DNA of 64,000 nucleotides from DATBLE01 sp050258035 (GTDB lineage Bacteria; Actinomycetota; Thermoleophilia; Gaiellales; Gaiellaceae). This document shows, one piece after another, positions 15,994-23,862 of this stretch. Numbering within the stretch: the stretch's first letter is position 1; each line of letters opens with the position of its first letter. The stretch covers positions 1-64,000 of the forward strand of contig JBLMYA010000075.1 of NCBI GenBank assembly GCA_050258035.1, given 5' to 3'. Under the pieces are notes generated by a model. The model was given only the letters and a program-made list of their open reading frames with translations. It had not been told where the DNA came from and did no database searches. A program made the position numbers and the translations under genes.

Positions 15994-17744
15994 GCTGGCG
16001 GGACCTCCGTTGCGGCGAGGTCGGTTTCGACCTCGTCGGGCGGCGTTTGACGCTGGCCGGCTGGGTCGCCACCCGCCGCGATCACGGCGGGCTCGTCTTC
16101 GTCGACCTCCGCGACCACACCGGCGTCTGCCAGCTCGTGGTCAACCCCGAGCGCACGCCGGGCGCGCACGCGGTCGCGCACGAGCTCCGGAACGAGTTCG
16201 TTGTCCAGGCGGAGGGCGAGCTGGTCGCGCGGGCGCCCGAGGCGGTCAACCCGAACCTGCCGACCGGAGGCGTCGAGCTCCAGATCGACCGGCTGGAGAT
16301 CCTCTCGCGCTCGACCCCGCTTCCGTTCCAGCTCGACGAGGAGAACGTCGACGAGACGCTGCGACTGCGCTACCGGTGGCTGGACCTGCGCCGCGACCAG
16401 ATGCAACGGAACCTGCGGCTCTCGCACACGGTCGTGCGATCGATCCGCAGGACGATGGACGATCGGGAGTTCATCGACGTCTGGACGCCCGGCATGACCC
16501 GCGGGACGCCGGAGGGTGCGCGCGACTTCCTCGTCCCGGTACGCCTTCAACCCGGTCGCTTCTTCGCGCTCGCGCAGAGCCCGCAGCTCTTCAAGCAGCT
16601 CTGCATGATCGGTGGGATCGACCGCTACTACCAGATCGCCACGTGCTGGCGGGACGAGGATCTGCGTGCAGACCGCCAGTTCGAGTTCCGGCAGCTGGAC
16701 CTGGAGATGGCGTTCGTCGCGCGGGACGACGTTCTCGACGTGCTGGAGGCGGTCGTCGTGGACGCGTTCGCCGCCGTGGGGCGGGAGCCGCCGACGAGAC
16801 CGTTCCCGCGCATGGGCTACGACGAGGCGATCGCCACCTACGGAACCGACAAGCCCGACCTCCGCTTCGGGTTGGAGATCCAGGACGCGACGGAGGTCAC
16901 GCGCGGCTCGGAGTTCGGCGTGTTCGCCGGCGCCGATGCGGTGCGGTTCATCGTCGTCCCGAACGAGTACTCGCGAGCGGAGCTCGCCCGGCTGGAGGAG
17001 GTTGCGAAGGAGTGGGGGGCGAAGGGGCTCGCCTACATCGTCCGCGGCGCGGACGGCGAGGTGCGCTCGCCGATCGCGAAGTTCCTGTCGGAGCGAGAGC
17101 TATCCGTGTTCGCAGCTGCGCCCGGCTCGACCGTCCTCTTCGCGGCCGGAGAGTCGTCGACGGTCGCGCGGGTGCTCGGGGGCCTCCGGCTCCACGTCGC
17201 GCGCGAGCTCGACCTCGCGGAGGGCACGGACGTCTTCCACTGGGTGATCGACTTCCCGCTCTTCGAGCGGGACGAGGACACCGGCCACTGGACGTTCCTG
17301 CACCATCCCTTCACTGCGCCGGTCCCGGGCGACGAGGCCTTCGAAGCCGACCCAGGGGCGGCGAAGAGCCAACACTACGACCTGATCTGGAACGGCTGGG
17401 AGCTCGGCTCCGGCTCGATCCGGATCCACCGCTCCGACACCCAGGCGGCCGTCTTCAAGGTGATGGGGCTCGCGGACGAGGAGGTGCGGAGCAAGTACGG
17501 GTTCCTGCTCGAGGCGCTCGAGATGGGCGCGCCTCCGCACGGCGGCTTCGCGATGGGCCTCGAGCGGTTCGTGGCGCTGATGGCAGGAGAGCCGGACATC
17601 CGCCAGATCGTCGCGTTCCCGAAGGTGTCGAGCGGCTCGGATCCTCTGACCGGCGCGCCGACCACCATGCCCGCCGGCGTGCTTCGCGAGCTGGGGATCG
17701 AGGTCGTGGCCGAGGACGAAGAGGCTCCGCAGCCGTCCGGCTGA
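15990..17744 (+). CDS. aspS: Aspartyl-tRNA synthetase
   Basis: A 584-residue bacterial-type AspRS. The order is an N-terminal OB-fold anticodon domain (about 1-110), class II core with RYRWLDLRR and RDEDLRADRQFEF (motif 2), the bacterial GAD insertion (about 290-400) and motif 3 GFAMGLERFVALM near the end, closing with DPLTGAPTTMP. GTG 15990 overlaps the hisS stop. Whether it is discriminating or also makes Asp-tRNA-Asn cannot be decided without the amidotransferase genes. Confidence 0.95.
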   Translation: MSWRDLRCGEVGFDLVGRRLTLAGWVATRRDHGGLVFVDLRDHTGVCQLVVNPERTPGAHAVAHELRNEFVVQAEGELVARAPEAVNPNLPTGGVELQIDRLEILSRSTPLPFQLDEENVDETLRLRYRWLDLRRDQMQRNLRLSHTVVRSIRRTMDDREFIDVWTPGMTRGTPEGARDFLVPVRLQPGRFFALAQSPQLFKQLCMIGGIDRYYQIATCWRDEDLRADRQFEFRQLDLEMAFVARDDVLDVLEAVVVDAFAAVGREPPTRPFPRMGYDEAIATYGTDKPDLRFGLEIQDATEVTRGSEFGVFAGADAVRFIVVPNEYSRAELARLEEVAKEWGAKGLAYIVRGADGEVRSPIAKFLSERELSVFAAAPGSTVLFAAGESSTVARVLGGLRLHVARELDLAEGTDVFHWVIDFPLFERDEDTGHWTFLHHPFTAPVPGDEAFEADPGAAKSQHYDLIWNGWELGSGSIRIHRSDTQAAVFKVMGLADEEVRSKYGFLLEALEMGAPPHGGFAMGLERFVALMAGEPDIRQIVAFPKVSSGSDPLTGAPTTMPAGVLRELGIEVVAEDEEAPQPSG

Positions 17745-17771
17745 GCCGTCTGTCTGCCCAGCCGGGCTGTC

Positions 17772-17777
17772 TAGACT
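17772..17777 (+). promoter_or_regulatory. -10 element (TAGACT)
   Basis: TAGACT ends exactly six bases before ATG 17784. No Shine-Dalgarno is present, so a leaderless mRNA is expected. Confidence 0.55.
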
Positions 17778-17783
17778 CCACGC

Positions 17784-18185
17784 ATGCCGGGCGCCTTCGC
17801 GCCGAGATTCGCGATCGAGGCAGCCTTCCTGATCCTGCTCGGGGTCGGTGCGGGCTACGCCGACCTCCGACCCGCCGTGATCGTCGCCCTGCTCGGCGGC
17901 GGCTGGATCCTCGTCGCCTTGATCGAGCTTGCGATCTGGCGCTCACAAACGCGTGCCGTGTCAGGCACCGTGTCCGCGGTGTCCGAGCAGGCCGAGAACG
18001 AGCCGGGGCCCGAGGAGGAGGCGGAGGCGCCGGCGGAGCCTCCGGCTCTGCCCGCGGCCGAGGACGAGTACCCGCTTCGCCCGAATGCCGCCGACGCTCC
18101 GTCCGAGGAGGTCGAGGAGTACACGCGCATCCTGAGCGGCTCGCCGACCGAGGAGCCCTCGACGGCGGTCCGGCGGGAGGACTAG
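17784..18185 (+). CDS. Hypothetical two-helix membrane protein with acidic tail
   Basis: A 133-residue protein with two hydrophobic helices (about 10-27 and 30-50), WRSQTR at the membrane edge, then a long Glu/Pro/Ala-rich disordered tail of about 75 residues. I do not recognise a family. It is followed after three bases by the RlpA-like gene, which suggests a shared transcript and a cell-envelope link. Confidence 0.7.
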   Translation: MPGAFAPRFAIEAAFLILLGVGAGYADLRPAVIVALLGGGWILVALIELAIWRSQTRAVSGTVSAVSEQAENEPGPEEEAEAPAEPPALPAAEDEYPLRPNAADAPSEEVEEYTRILSGSPTEEPSTAVRRED

Positions 18186-18188
18186 CCG

Positions 18189-18620
18189 GTGACCGCGATC
18201 CTCGCCCAGAGGCAGCTCGCCCTGCTCGGGGCGGCGCTCCTCGGAGCGGTCGTCGCGCTGGCCGTCGCCTCCAGGGACGACAGCGTCGCTCAGCGGCGCT
18301 CCCTTCTGCCGCTACCCGCGGTTTCGAACGTGAGCGGCTGGTACCCGGCGCTCGCCGGCGTCCGCCAGCGACCCCTTGCCGGCCACGCGTCCGGCTGCGG
18401 CACGCTGCTCACCCCGAAGACGCTCGGCGTCGACCACCAGGTGCTTCCTTGCGGCGCGAAGATCTTCGTCACCTACCGCGGGAAGACCGTGTTGACGTCC
18501 GTCGTCGACCGCGGCCCGTTCACCCCGCGGTTCGACTTCGAGGTCACGCCGGCGCTGGCCGAGCTCCTCGGGCTCAGCGGTGTACAGACGATCAGGTGGA
18601 GCTTCGCCCGCGCGGCCTAG
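18189..18620 (+). CDS. RlpA-like double-psi beta-barrel secreted protein
   Basis: A 143-residue protein with an N-terminal hydrophobic anchor or signal (about 8-28) and a C-terminal RlpA/DPBB domain: SGWYPAL, GCGTLLTPKTLGVDHQ, and the hallmark VVDRGPFTPRFDFEVTPALAE. Such domains are found in peptidoglycan glycosidases and related wall proteins. Two Cys (GCG and LPCG) could form the conserved disulfide. It is much shorter than E. coli RlpA and lacks a SPOR domain. It is probably co-transcribed with the gene before it. Confidence 0.75.
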   Translation: MTAILAQRQLALLGAALLGAVVALAVASRDDSVAQRRSLLPLPAVSNVSGWYPALAGVRQRPLAGHASGCGTLLTPKTLGVDHQVLPCGAKIFVTYRGKTVLTSVVDRGPFTPRFDFEVTPALAELLGLSGVQTIRWSFARAA

Positions 18621-18634
18621 CGGTCTGTGCCGGG

Positions 18635-18640
18635 TAGAGT
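18635..18640 (+). promoter_or_regulatory. -10 element (TAGAGT) of the structured RNA
   Basis: The hexamer matches the one used before many genes here. Transcription would start near 18646-18648, which is the 5' edge of a long terminal helix. Confidence 0.5.
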
Positions 18641-18820
18641 GAGGCGGGTGCCCGACCCTGTTCGTGGCTCCGCACACCAATGTAGAACCAACAGCCAAAG
18701 CGAGGGAGCCCGAGTCGGGCGTGGCGAGTCGGGAGACGAGCCCGCCCGCACGGCACCCACCTGGTTCGTCCAGGTTCGCTACGGGGCGGAGGTATCGGCA
18801 GGGTCGGGGCACGCCTCTTT
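18641..18820 (+). ncRNA. Structured RNA candidate, 6S-like layout
   Basis: The ends pair over 18 bp: 18641-18645 with 18813-18817, 18648-18652 with 18808-18812, and 18653-18660 with 18799-18806. Inside, 18668-18673 (CTCCGC) pairs with 18786-18791 across a symmetrical 7 by 7 loop, and 18682-18689 (GTAGAACC) pairs with 18773-18782. An inner GGGCG/CGCCC hairpin carries GTCGGGAGAC. A long irregular rod of about 175 bases with a central open region and a TGTTCG near the 5' side resembles 6S RNA, the inhibitor of housekeeping RNA polymerase. The 6S identity is inference; the helices are seen. Confidence 0.45.
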
Positions 18821-18928
18821 CGACGCGTTCGTGGCTGCCGGGCGGCGTCAATGTTCCACGATCGGCACGGTTCCGTGACGGTTGGACGACACGAGCCTCG
18901 ATAGGCTCGGTTGCAGGGGCGAGGGGTG

Positions 18929-18954
18929 ACTCCCCCACCCATGGGCGGGGGAGT
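18929..18954. repeat. Intergenic GC hairpin (ACTCCCCC/GGGGGAGT)
   Basis: An 8-bp outer stem, one mismatch and an inner CCC/GGG around AT. The core CCCCCACCCAT closely matches the hairpin at 4724-4742. It lies about 110 bases past the structured RNA and 78 bases before mnmA, so it could end readthrough from the RNA promoter. Confidence 0.45.
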
Positions 18955-19031
18955 GCTGCGGGGAAGCCGAACGGGCAGTCCCTCGGGCGGCGGCCCGCCG
19001 GGCGTGAACCGGCGTGTGCCATCCTGATCGC

Positions 19032-20282
19032 ATGAACGAGATCGCGGGGGATTCCTCTCGGGACGGCTGTTGGGCACTCGTCCGGCTGCGCCTCGACGGC
19101 GAGCGGATCGTCGACGCCGACGCGGCCGGGCTCGACACGGACCTCCGCGGCCTGAGCCTGATCGAGGCGGCGGCCGTGGGAGGGGAGACCCTCGCGGTCG
19201 ACGCCCTCGCGAATGCGATCGGGCCCGTCTTCCACGCCTCGTCCACGCCGAACAGGGTTGCCGTCGCGATGAGCGGCGGTGTCGACTCGGCCGTGGCGCT
19301 CCTGCGCGCGGGCTCGGACCGGATCGGTGTGACCCTCCGCCTGTGGATCGATCCGGAGGGTTCGGATTCCGAGCGGGCCTGCTGCTCTCCCGCGGCGGTG
19401 ATCGCCGCGCGAGAGACGTGCCACTCCCTGGGCGTCCCCCATGTGACGCTCGACCTTCGAGAGCCGTTCCGGCGCGCGGTCGTCGAGCCGTTCGTCCGTG
19501 GGTACGCGCGTGGTGAGACGCCCAACCCGTGCACGCGATGCAACGGAGGGTTCCGGTTCGCCCGACTCCTGGCCTTCGCCCGAAGGGCGGGAGCGCGCCG
19601 CCTCGCGACCGGACACTACGCGCGGATCGTCGAGCACCGCGGCTGCCGGCTGGTCGGCCGAGGAGTGGACGAGCGCAAGGACCAGTCCTACATGCTCGCC
19701 GGCCTCGATCCGGTGCTGCTCGCCGCCGTCTGGTTCCCGCTCGGCGACCGCTGGAAGGAGGAGACGCGTGCCGAGGCAGAGGCGGCAGGGCTGAGTGTTG
19801 CCTCCCGCCCCGAGAGCCAGGAAGCCTGCTTCCTCGCCGGCGACGACTACCGCCTGTTCCTCGAGCGGCGAGGAGTCCCGACCGAGCATGGCGCGATCGT
19901 CGACGTCTCGGGGAGGCGCCTCGGCTCGCACGGCGGGCACTGGCGCTTCACGCCCGGACAGCGGCGCGGCCTGGGAGTCGCCTCCGGCCGCCCGCTGTAC
20001 GCGATCGCGACCGACGCAGCGACGAACACCGTCGTCGTCGGTCCCCGCGAGGCGCTCGCGAAGACCTCTCTGCGCGCCCACGGCCGCCTCTACGTCCCGG
20101 TCGATCGAGCCGACGTGAAGGTCCGCTACCGGTCACCGGCCGTGCCCACGCGGGTCGACCCGGTCGAGGGCGGTTTCCGACTCGAGCTGGACGAGCCCGC
20201 GTACGGGGTCGCCCCCGGCCAGACCGCCGTCCTCTACCAGGACGACGTCGTCGTCGGTGCGGGGCGGCTCGTGCCAGCTTAG
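19032..20282 (+). CDS. mnmA: tRNA 2-thiouridine synthase MnmA with N-terminal extension
   Basis: A 416-residue enzyme that thiolates U34 in tRNAs for Lys, Glu and Gln. The PP-loop AMSGGVDSAVALL, the catalytic Cys region TPNPCTRCNGGFRF and the second Cys region SRPESQEACFLAGDDY are all present, as is GHYARI. An extra N-terminal segment of about 70 residues precedes the PP-loop (it includes RGLSLIEAAAVGGETLAVDA). It faintly recalls a degenerate NifU/IscU-type domain and is unusual for MnmA. ATG 19032 is preceded by a weak CATCCT at six bases. No Shine-Dalgarno is visible. Confidence 0.88.
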   Translation: MNEIAGDSSRDGCWALVRLRLDGERIVDADAAGLDTDLRGLSLIEAAAVGGETLAVDALANAIGPVFHASSTPNRVAVAMSGGVDSAVALLRAGSDRIGVTLRLWIDPEGSDSERACCSPAAVIAARETCHSLGVPHVTLDLREPFRRAVVEPFVRGYARGETPNPCTRCNGGFRFARLLAFARRAGARRLATGHYARIVEHRGCRLVGRGVDERKDQSYMLAGLDPVLLAAVWFPLGDRWKEETRAEAEAAGLSVASRPESQEACFLAGDDYRLFLERRGVPTEHGAIVDVSGRRLGSHGGHWRFTPGQRRGLGVASGRPLYAIATDAATNTVVVGPREALAKTSLRAHGRLYVPVDRADVKVRYRSPAVPTRVDPVEGGFRLELDEPAYGVAPGQTAVLYQDDVVVGAGRLVPA

Positions 20283-20285
20283 GAT
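20280..20285 (+). promoter_or_regulatory. -10 element (TAGGAT) built on the mnmA stop codon
   Basis: TAGGAT ends exactly six bases before ATG 20292. Its first three bases are the TAG stop codon of mnmA. Confidence 0.5.
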
Positions 20286-20291
20286 CGCGAG

Positions 20292-20756
20292 ATGATCGCG
20301 TCGACCAACTGGGGCGACGTCGCCTATGCGGCGCTCGCGGTGTTCCTGGTGCTCGCCGGACTCGCGCTCGCCTACGGAGCGATCAGGCTGGGCGGGACTC
20401 TCGGTCGGGCTTCGGCGCTGATCGAAGGGACGGAGAAGGAGCTCCTGCCGGTGATCTCGAAGCTCGGCGGCACCCTCGACCGCGTCAACACCCAGCTCGA
20501 CAAGGTCGACGTCATGACGGACAGCGCGGCAGACGCCGTCGCGACCGTGGACAGCGGCGTGCGCATCGTGACGCGGGTGGTCACCCGCCCCGTGCAGGCG
20601 ATCGCGGGATTCTTCAGCGGAGCGCGACACGCGGCGTCGGCCGCGCGCTCGGGCGCGGGCCTGCAGCAGGCGGTCCAGACAGGCAGGGAGGAAGCGGCTC
20701 GCCGCGAACGCGACCTGGCGACAGAGCTCGCACCGGACGACGACGGCTCGGCCTGA
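20292..20756 (+). CDS. DUF948-like membrane protein
   Basis: A 154-residue protein with one N-terminal membrane helix (about 11-30) followed by a helical region with repeating pattern (LGGTLDRVNTQLDKVDVMTDSAADAVATVDSGV), which resembles DUF948 and methyl-accepting coiled-coil segments. The C-terminus is Ala/Arg rich and acidic at the end. The function of the family is unknown. Leaderless start from a -10 that uses the mnmA stop. Confidence 0.72.
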   Translation: MIASTNWGDVAYAALAVFLVLAGLALAYGAIRLGGTLGRASALIEGTEKELLPVISKLGGTLDRVNTQLDKVDVMTDSAADAVATVDSGVRIVTRVVTRPVQAIAGFFSGARHAASAARSGAGLQQAVQTGREEAARRERDLATELAPDDDGSA

Positions 20757-20871
20757 GGGGCCTCGGCCGTCCCTCGCCCAGCCAGTCCGGCCACCGCTCC
20801 TCCGATCACTGGCCGTTTCGGCCGGCCCTGGTGCTCCCGGCCTCCTCCCCACTGCGATCGTACGGCGATCT

Positions 20872-20891
20872 GCGTGACGTGTCCGTCACGC
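20872..20891. promoter_or_regulatory. Perfect inverted repeat upstream of alaS
   Basis: GCGTGACG-TGTC-CGTCACGC has 8-bp arms and a four-base centre. It lies 54 bases before the alaS -10 hexamer, in a 200-base gap that holds no gene. It could be an operator or a short terminator for the preceding gene. No T-tract follows and no T-box consensus (TGGNACC) is seen. Confidence 0.3.
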
Positions 20892-20944
20892 GTCTGCACC
20901 AAGGTCGTGTGGGGTCGCTCACGAGCGCGCGCCCAGCCCCTCCC

Positions 20945-20950
20945 TAGAAT
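20945..20950 (+). promoter_or_regulatory. -10 element (TAGAAT) of the alaS-aro operon
   Basis: TAGAAT ends exactly six bases before GTG 20957. No Shine-Dalgarno is present, so leaderless translation of alaS is expected. Confidence 0.6.
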
Positions 20951-20956
20951 CACAGC

Positions 20957-23482
20957 GTGCAGACGACCGCCGAGCTGCGAGAGGGCTTCCTGTCCTTCTT
21001 CGAGGAGAAGGGCCATCTCCGCTGCCCGTCTGCGTCGCTGATCCCACGCGCCGACGACCACTCGACGCTGCTGACGAGCGCCGGGATGCAGCCCCAGATG
21101 CCGTTCTTCCTCGGCCGCGAGCCGCCGCCGGCGCCGACGACGACCACCTGCCAGAAGGTCTTCCGGACCCCCGACATCGACGAGGTCGGGCTCGACACGT
21201 ACCACCTGACCTTCTTCGAGATGCTCGGAAACTTCTCGTTCGGTCAGTACTTCAAGGAAGGGGCGATCTCGTTCGCGGCCGAGTTCCTGCGCGAGCGCCT
21301 GGGGCTGGACTGGGACCGGATCTGGGTGAGCGTCCATGCCGGCGACCCCGAATTGAAGCTCGGCCCGGATCAGGAGGCGATCGACCTGTGGGAGCAGATC
21401 GGCATGCCGCCGGAGCGGATCGTGCCGCTGCCGTCGTCGGAGAACTTCTGGTCGGTGGGCGGACCGGGGCCGTGCGGCCCCGACTCCGAGATCTACTACG
21501 ACTGGGGCGAGGAGGCCGGCTGCGCCGAGGGCTGCCTCCCCGGCTGTTCGCGCTGCGAGCGCTTCCTCGAGTTCTGGAACCTGGTGTTCATGTCCTACCA
21601 GCTTCACCCCGACCGGACGTTGACGCCGCTGCCCGAGCAGAACATCGACACCGGGATGGGGCTCGAGCGCACGGCGCGCATCCTCCAGAACGTCGCGTCC
21701 GTGTACGACACCGACGGGTACCAGCGCATCATGAGCTGGATCGCGGCCGCGTCCGGCGTCGCCTACGGGGACTCGGTCGACGCGACGAAGGCGCACCGGG
21801 TGCTCGCCGACCACGGCCGCGGGATGACCTTCCTCGCCGGCGAGGGAGTCACGCCCTCCAACGAGGGACGGGGCTACGTGCTGCGGCGGATCGTCCGCCG
21901 GGCAATCCAGCACGGCCTCCGCATCGGAATGGAGGCGCCGTTCGTCGCCGACCTCGCCGGCGCGGTGATCGACCAGATGAGCGACGCCTACCCCGAGCTG
22001 GCCGAGGATCGCGGCCAGATCGGGCGGATCCTCGGGGCGGAGGAGGAGCGTTTCTCGGAGACGCTCGAGCGGGGCATGAAGGTGTTCGAGGAGGCCGCCG
22101 CCGGCGGCGCCGTCTCCGGCGCGGATGCCTTCACGCTCCAGGCGACGTACGGGTTCCCGATCGAGTTGACGCTCGAGCTCGCCCGCGAGCGCGGGATCGC
22201 GGTGGACGAGGACGGGTACCGGCGTGAGATGGAACGGCATCGGGAGATCTCCCGGGCCGGCGGCGGCAAGGGGGAGGTCCAGCAGGCGGCGGACTTCGCG
22301 CGCGCGGCCGGGTTCACCAGCGAGTTCGTCGGCTGGGAGAAGACCGACGTCCTGACCCAGATCGGCGCCCTGGAGGAGGTGGGGGACGGGCTGTTCCTGG
22401 CGAAGCTGCGCGAGTCGCCCTTCTATCCCGAGGGGGGCGGCCAGGTGACCGACGCCGGCGAGCTCCGGAAGGACGACGGCGCGCGGGCGATCCTCCGCGC
22501 GGCCTATCGGATCGAGGACGACCAGGCGCTCTTGTTCGAGGGCGAGGGGTTCGCGACCGGCGACCGTGTGCGTGCGGTCGTGCCGTGGAACGTCCGCTTT
22601 CCGACGATGGCGAACCACACCGCCACCCACCTGCTGCACGAGGCGCTGCGGTCGGTGCTCGGGGACCACGTCCACCAGGCCGGCTCGGCGGTCCGGCCGG
22701 ACAAGCTCCGATTCGACTTCACGCACCCGCAGGCGCTCACGGTCGACGAGCGCGAGGCTGTCGAGCGACGCGTGAACCAGGCCGTCTTCGAGAACCATCC
22801 GGTGCGGACGTTCATCGTTCCGATCGACGAGGCCCGCAACCTGGGCGCGATCATGCTCTTCGGCGAGAAGTACGGCGACGAGGTACGCGTGGTCGAGGTG
22901 GAGGGCGTCTCGCGGGAGCTGTGCGGCGGGACGCACGTCCGGGCGACCGCCGAGATCGGCCCGTTCGTCGTCCTCTCGGAAGGATCGGTGGGATCCGGGG
23001 CGCGCCGGGTCGAGGCCGTCACGGCCGGCGAGGCGTTCGCGCTGCTCCGCGCACGGGCCGACGAGGCCGAGGAGCTCCGCCGCGAGCTGGAGCGGGTGCG
23101 CAAGGAGGCGAAGAAGCCGGCCAAGCGGGTCGAGGCCGAGTTCGACGTCCTCGCCCGCGAGCAGGACATCGTCGTCGTCGAGGCCAGGGGCGTCACCGGC
23201 GGCGACCTGCGCGACCTCACCGACCGTATCCGACAGCAGGAGGGAGCGGCCGCCGTGCTCGCCGGATCGACCGACGACGGGCGTGCCTTCCTCGTCTTCA
23301 ACCTCGACCAGTCGCTCGCCGACCGGGGGATCGACGCCGTCGCGCTGGTGCGCGACGCGGCGAAGCACATCCAGGGCGGCGGGGGTGGGCGCCCGACGCT
23401 CGCCGAGGCAGGCGGGAAGAAGCCGGAGGCGCTCGGCGAGGCGCTCGGCGCCGCGAAGGACGCGTTGCTCGCCCAGCTTTGA
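20957..23482 (+). CDS. alaS: Alanyl-tRNA synthetase
   Basis: An 841-residue class II synthetase. The catalytic part has FFEEKGHLRCPSASLIP, TFFEMLGNFSFGQYFK and NIDTGMGLER; the editing domain has the metal motif NHTATHLLHEAL with partner CGGTHVRATAEIG; a short C-terminal domain follows with a GGGGRPT-type segment (GGGGGRPTLAEAGG). It is about 35 residues shorter than E. coli AlaRS. First gene of a long operon in which ruvX starts at TTG inside the alaS stop codon. Confidence 0.97.
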   Translation: MQTTAELREGFLSFFEEKGHLRCPSASLIPRADDHSTLLTSAGMQPQMPFFLGREPPPAPTTTTCQKVFRTPDIDEVGLDTYHLTFFEMLGNFSFGQYFKEGAISFAAEFLRERLGLDWDRIWVSVHAGDPELKLGPDQEAIDLWEQIGMPPERIVPLPSSENFWSVGGPGPCGPDSEIYYDWGEEAGCAEGCLPGCSRCERFLEFWNLVFMSYQLHPDRTLTPLPEQNIDTGMGLERTARILQNVASVYDTDGYQRIMSWIAAASGVAYGDSVDATKAHRVLADHGRGMTFLAGEGVTPSNEGRGYVLRRIVRRAIQHGLRIGMEAPFVADLAGAVIDQMSDAYPELAEDRGQIGRILGAEEERFSETLERGMKVFEEAAAGGAVSGADAFTLQATYGFPIELTLELARERGIAVDEDGYRREMERHREISRAGGGKGEVQQAADFARAAGFTSEFVGWEKTDVLTQIGALEEVGDGLFLAKLRESPFYPEGGGQVTDAGELRKDDGARAILRAAYRIEDDQALLFEGEGFATGDRVRAVVPWNVRFPTMANHTATHLLHEALRSVLGDHVHQAGSAVRPDKLRFDFTHPQALTVDEREAVERRVNQAVFENHPVRTFIVPIDEARNLGAIMLFGEKYGDEVRVVEVEGVSRELCGGTHVRATAEIGPFVVLSEGSVGSGARRVEAVTAGEAFALLRARADEAEELRRELERVRKEAKKPAKRVEAEFDVLAREQDIVVVEARGVTGGDLRDLTDRIRQQEGAAAVLAGSTDDGRAFLVFNLDQSLADRGIDAVALVRDAAKHIQGGGGGRPTLAEAGGKKPEALGEALGAAKDALLAQL

Positions 23483-23862
23483 AGGTGCTGGCGCTCGACT
23501 ACGGCTCGGCCCGCACAGGCGTAGCGGTCTCGGATCCGACCGGAACGCTCGCCAGGCCCCTCTGCACGGTCGAGGACGCCGCAACCGACGCCGGTCTTGC
23601 CCGACTCGGCGAGCTCGTCCGCGGCGAGGATGCAGACCGGGTCGTCGTCGGGCTCCCGCTCACACTGCGCGGCGAGCGAGGTGCCCAGGCCGACGAGACT
23701 ATGCGCTTCGTCGACCGGCTGCGTTCGGTCGTCGACGTGCCCGTGGAGACGTTCGACGAGCGCTTCACGACGGCGCTCGCGGGGCCGGGGGAAGGAGACG
23801 ACGCCCGCGCCGCGGCCCACCTCCTGTCCGGCTACCTCGAGTGGTCGAGAGGCCGCACCTGA
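23479..23862 (+). CDS. ruvX: Putative pre-16S rRNA nuclease / Holliday junction resolvase (RuvX, YqgF)
   Basis: A 127-residue RNase H-fold protein. LALDYGSARTGVAVSDP contains the first catalytic Asp, VVGLPLTLRGE the middle strand, and FDERFTTALA the second acidic site; the final Asp lies near GDDARAAAHLL. Members process the 5' end of 16S rRNA or cut junctions. The TTG start overlaps the alaS stop (TTGA). A GTG two codons later is an alternative. It overlaps mltG by 22 bases. The alaS-ruvX-mltG-aroE order is conserved in many bacteria. Confidence 0.88.
   Translation: MKVLALDYGSARTGVAVSDPTGTLARPLCTVEDAATDAGLARLGELVRGEDADRVVVGLPLTLRGERGAQADETMRFVDRLRSVVDVPVETFDERFTTALAGPGEGDDARAAAHLLSGYLEWSRGRT

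Larger units (their letters stand above)
18621..19031 (+). other. 411-base region without a convincing protein gene
   Basis: This gap holds a TAGAGT promoter (18635), a structured RNA candidate (18641-18820), a small hairpin CGAGCC/GGCTCG (18892-18909), a GC hairpin (18929-18954) and the upstream region of mnmA. A 76-codon frame from GTG 18648 to 18878 exists, but its third codon positions are not GC-biased like those of the neighbours, so I treat it as non-coding. Confidence 0.6.

Noticed and set aside
18723..18750. AGTCGGGAGAC resembling the box of cobalamin riboswitches
   Set aside because: The other conserved riboswitch elements (CCCGCNACTGT and the GGAA/GNGAANTCC segments) are absent, and no cobalamin gene follows.
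18648..18878. 76-codon frame from a leaderless-type GTG after the RlpA-like gene
   Set aside because: Third codon positions are mixed rather than GC-rich, the product has no recognisable pattern, and the same bases form a long self-complementary RNA structure that explains the region better.
20957..20957. T-box leader for alaS
   Set aside because: No TGGNACC antiterminator sequence and no room, since the -10 sits six bases before the start codon.
20372..23584. Minus-strand open frame of about 1,070 codons opposite alaS, and similar long antisense frames opposite aspS, ppdK, mutM-recO-MFS and the ABC exporters
   Set aside because: Their products are Arg/Pro/Ala or Asp/Val-rich with no domain pattern, and the opposite strand holds clear conserved enzymes. 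Long empty frames are expected in DNA of this GC content.
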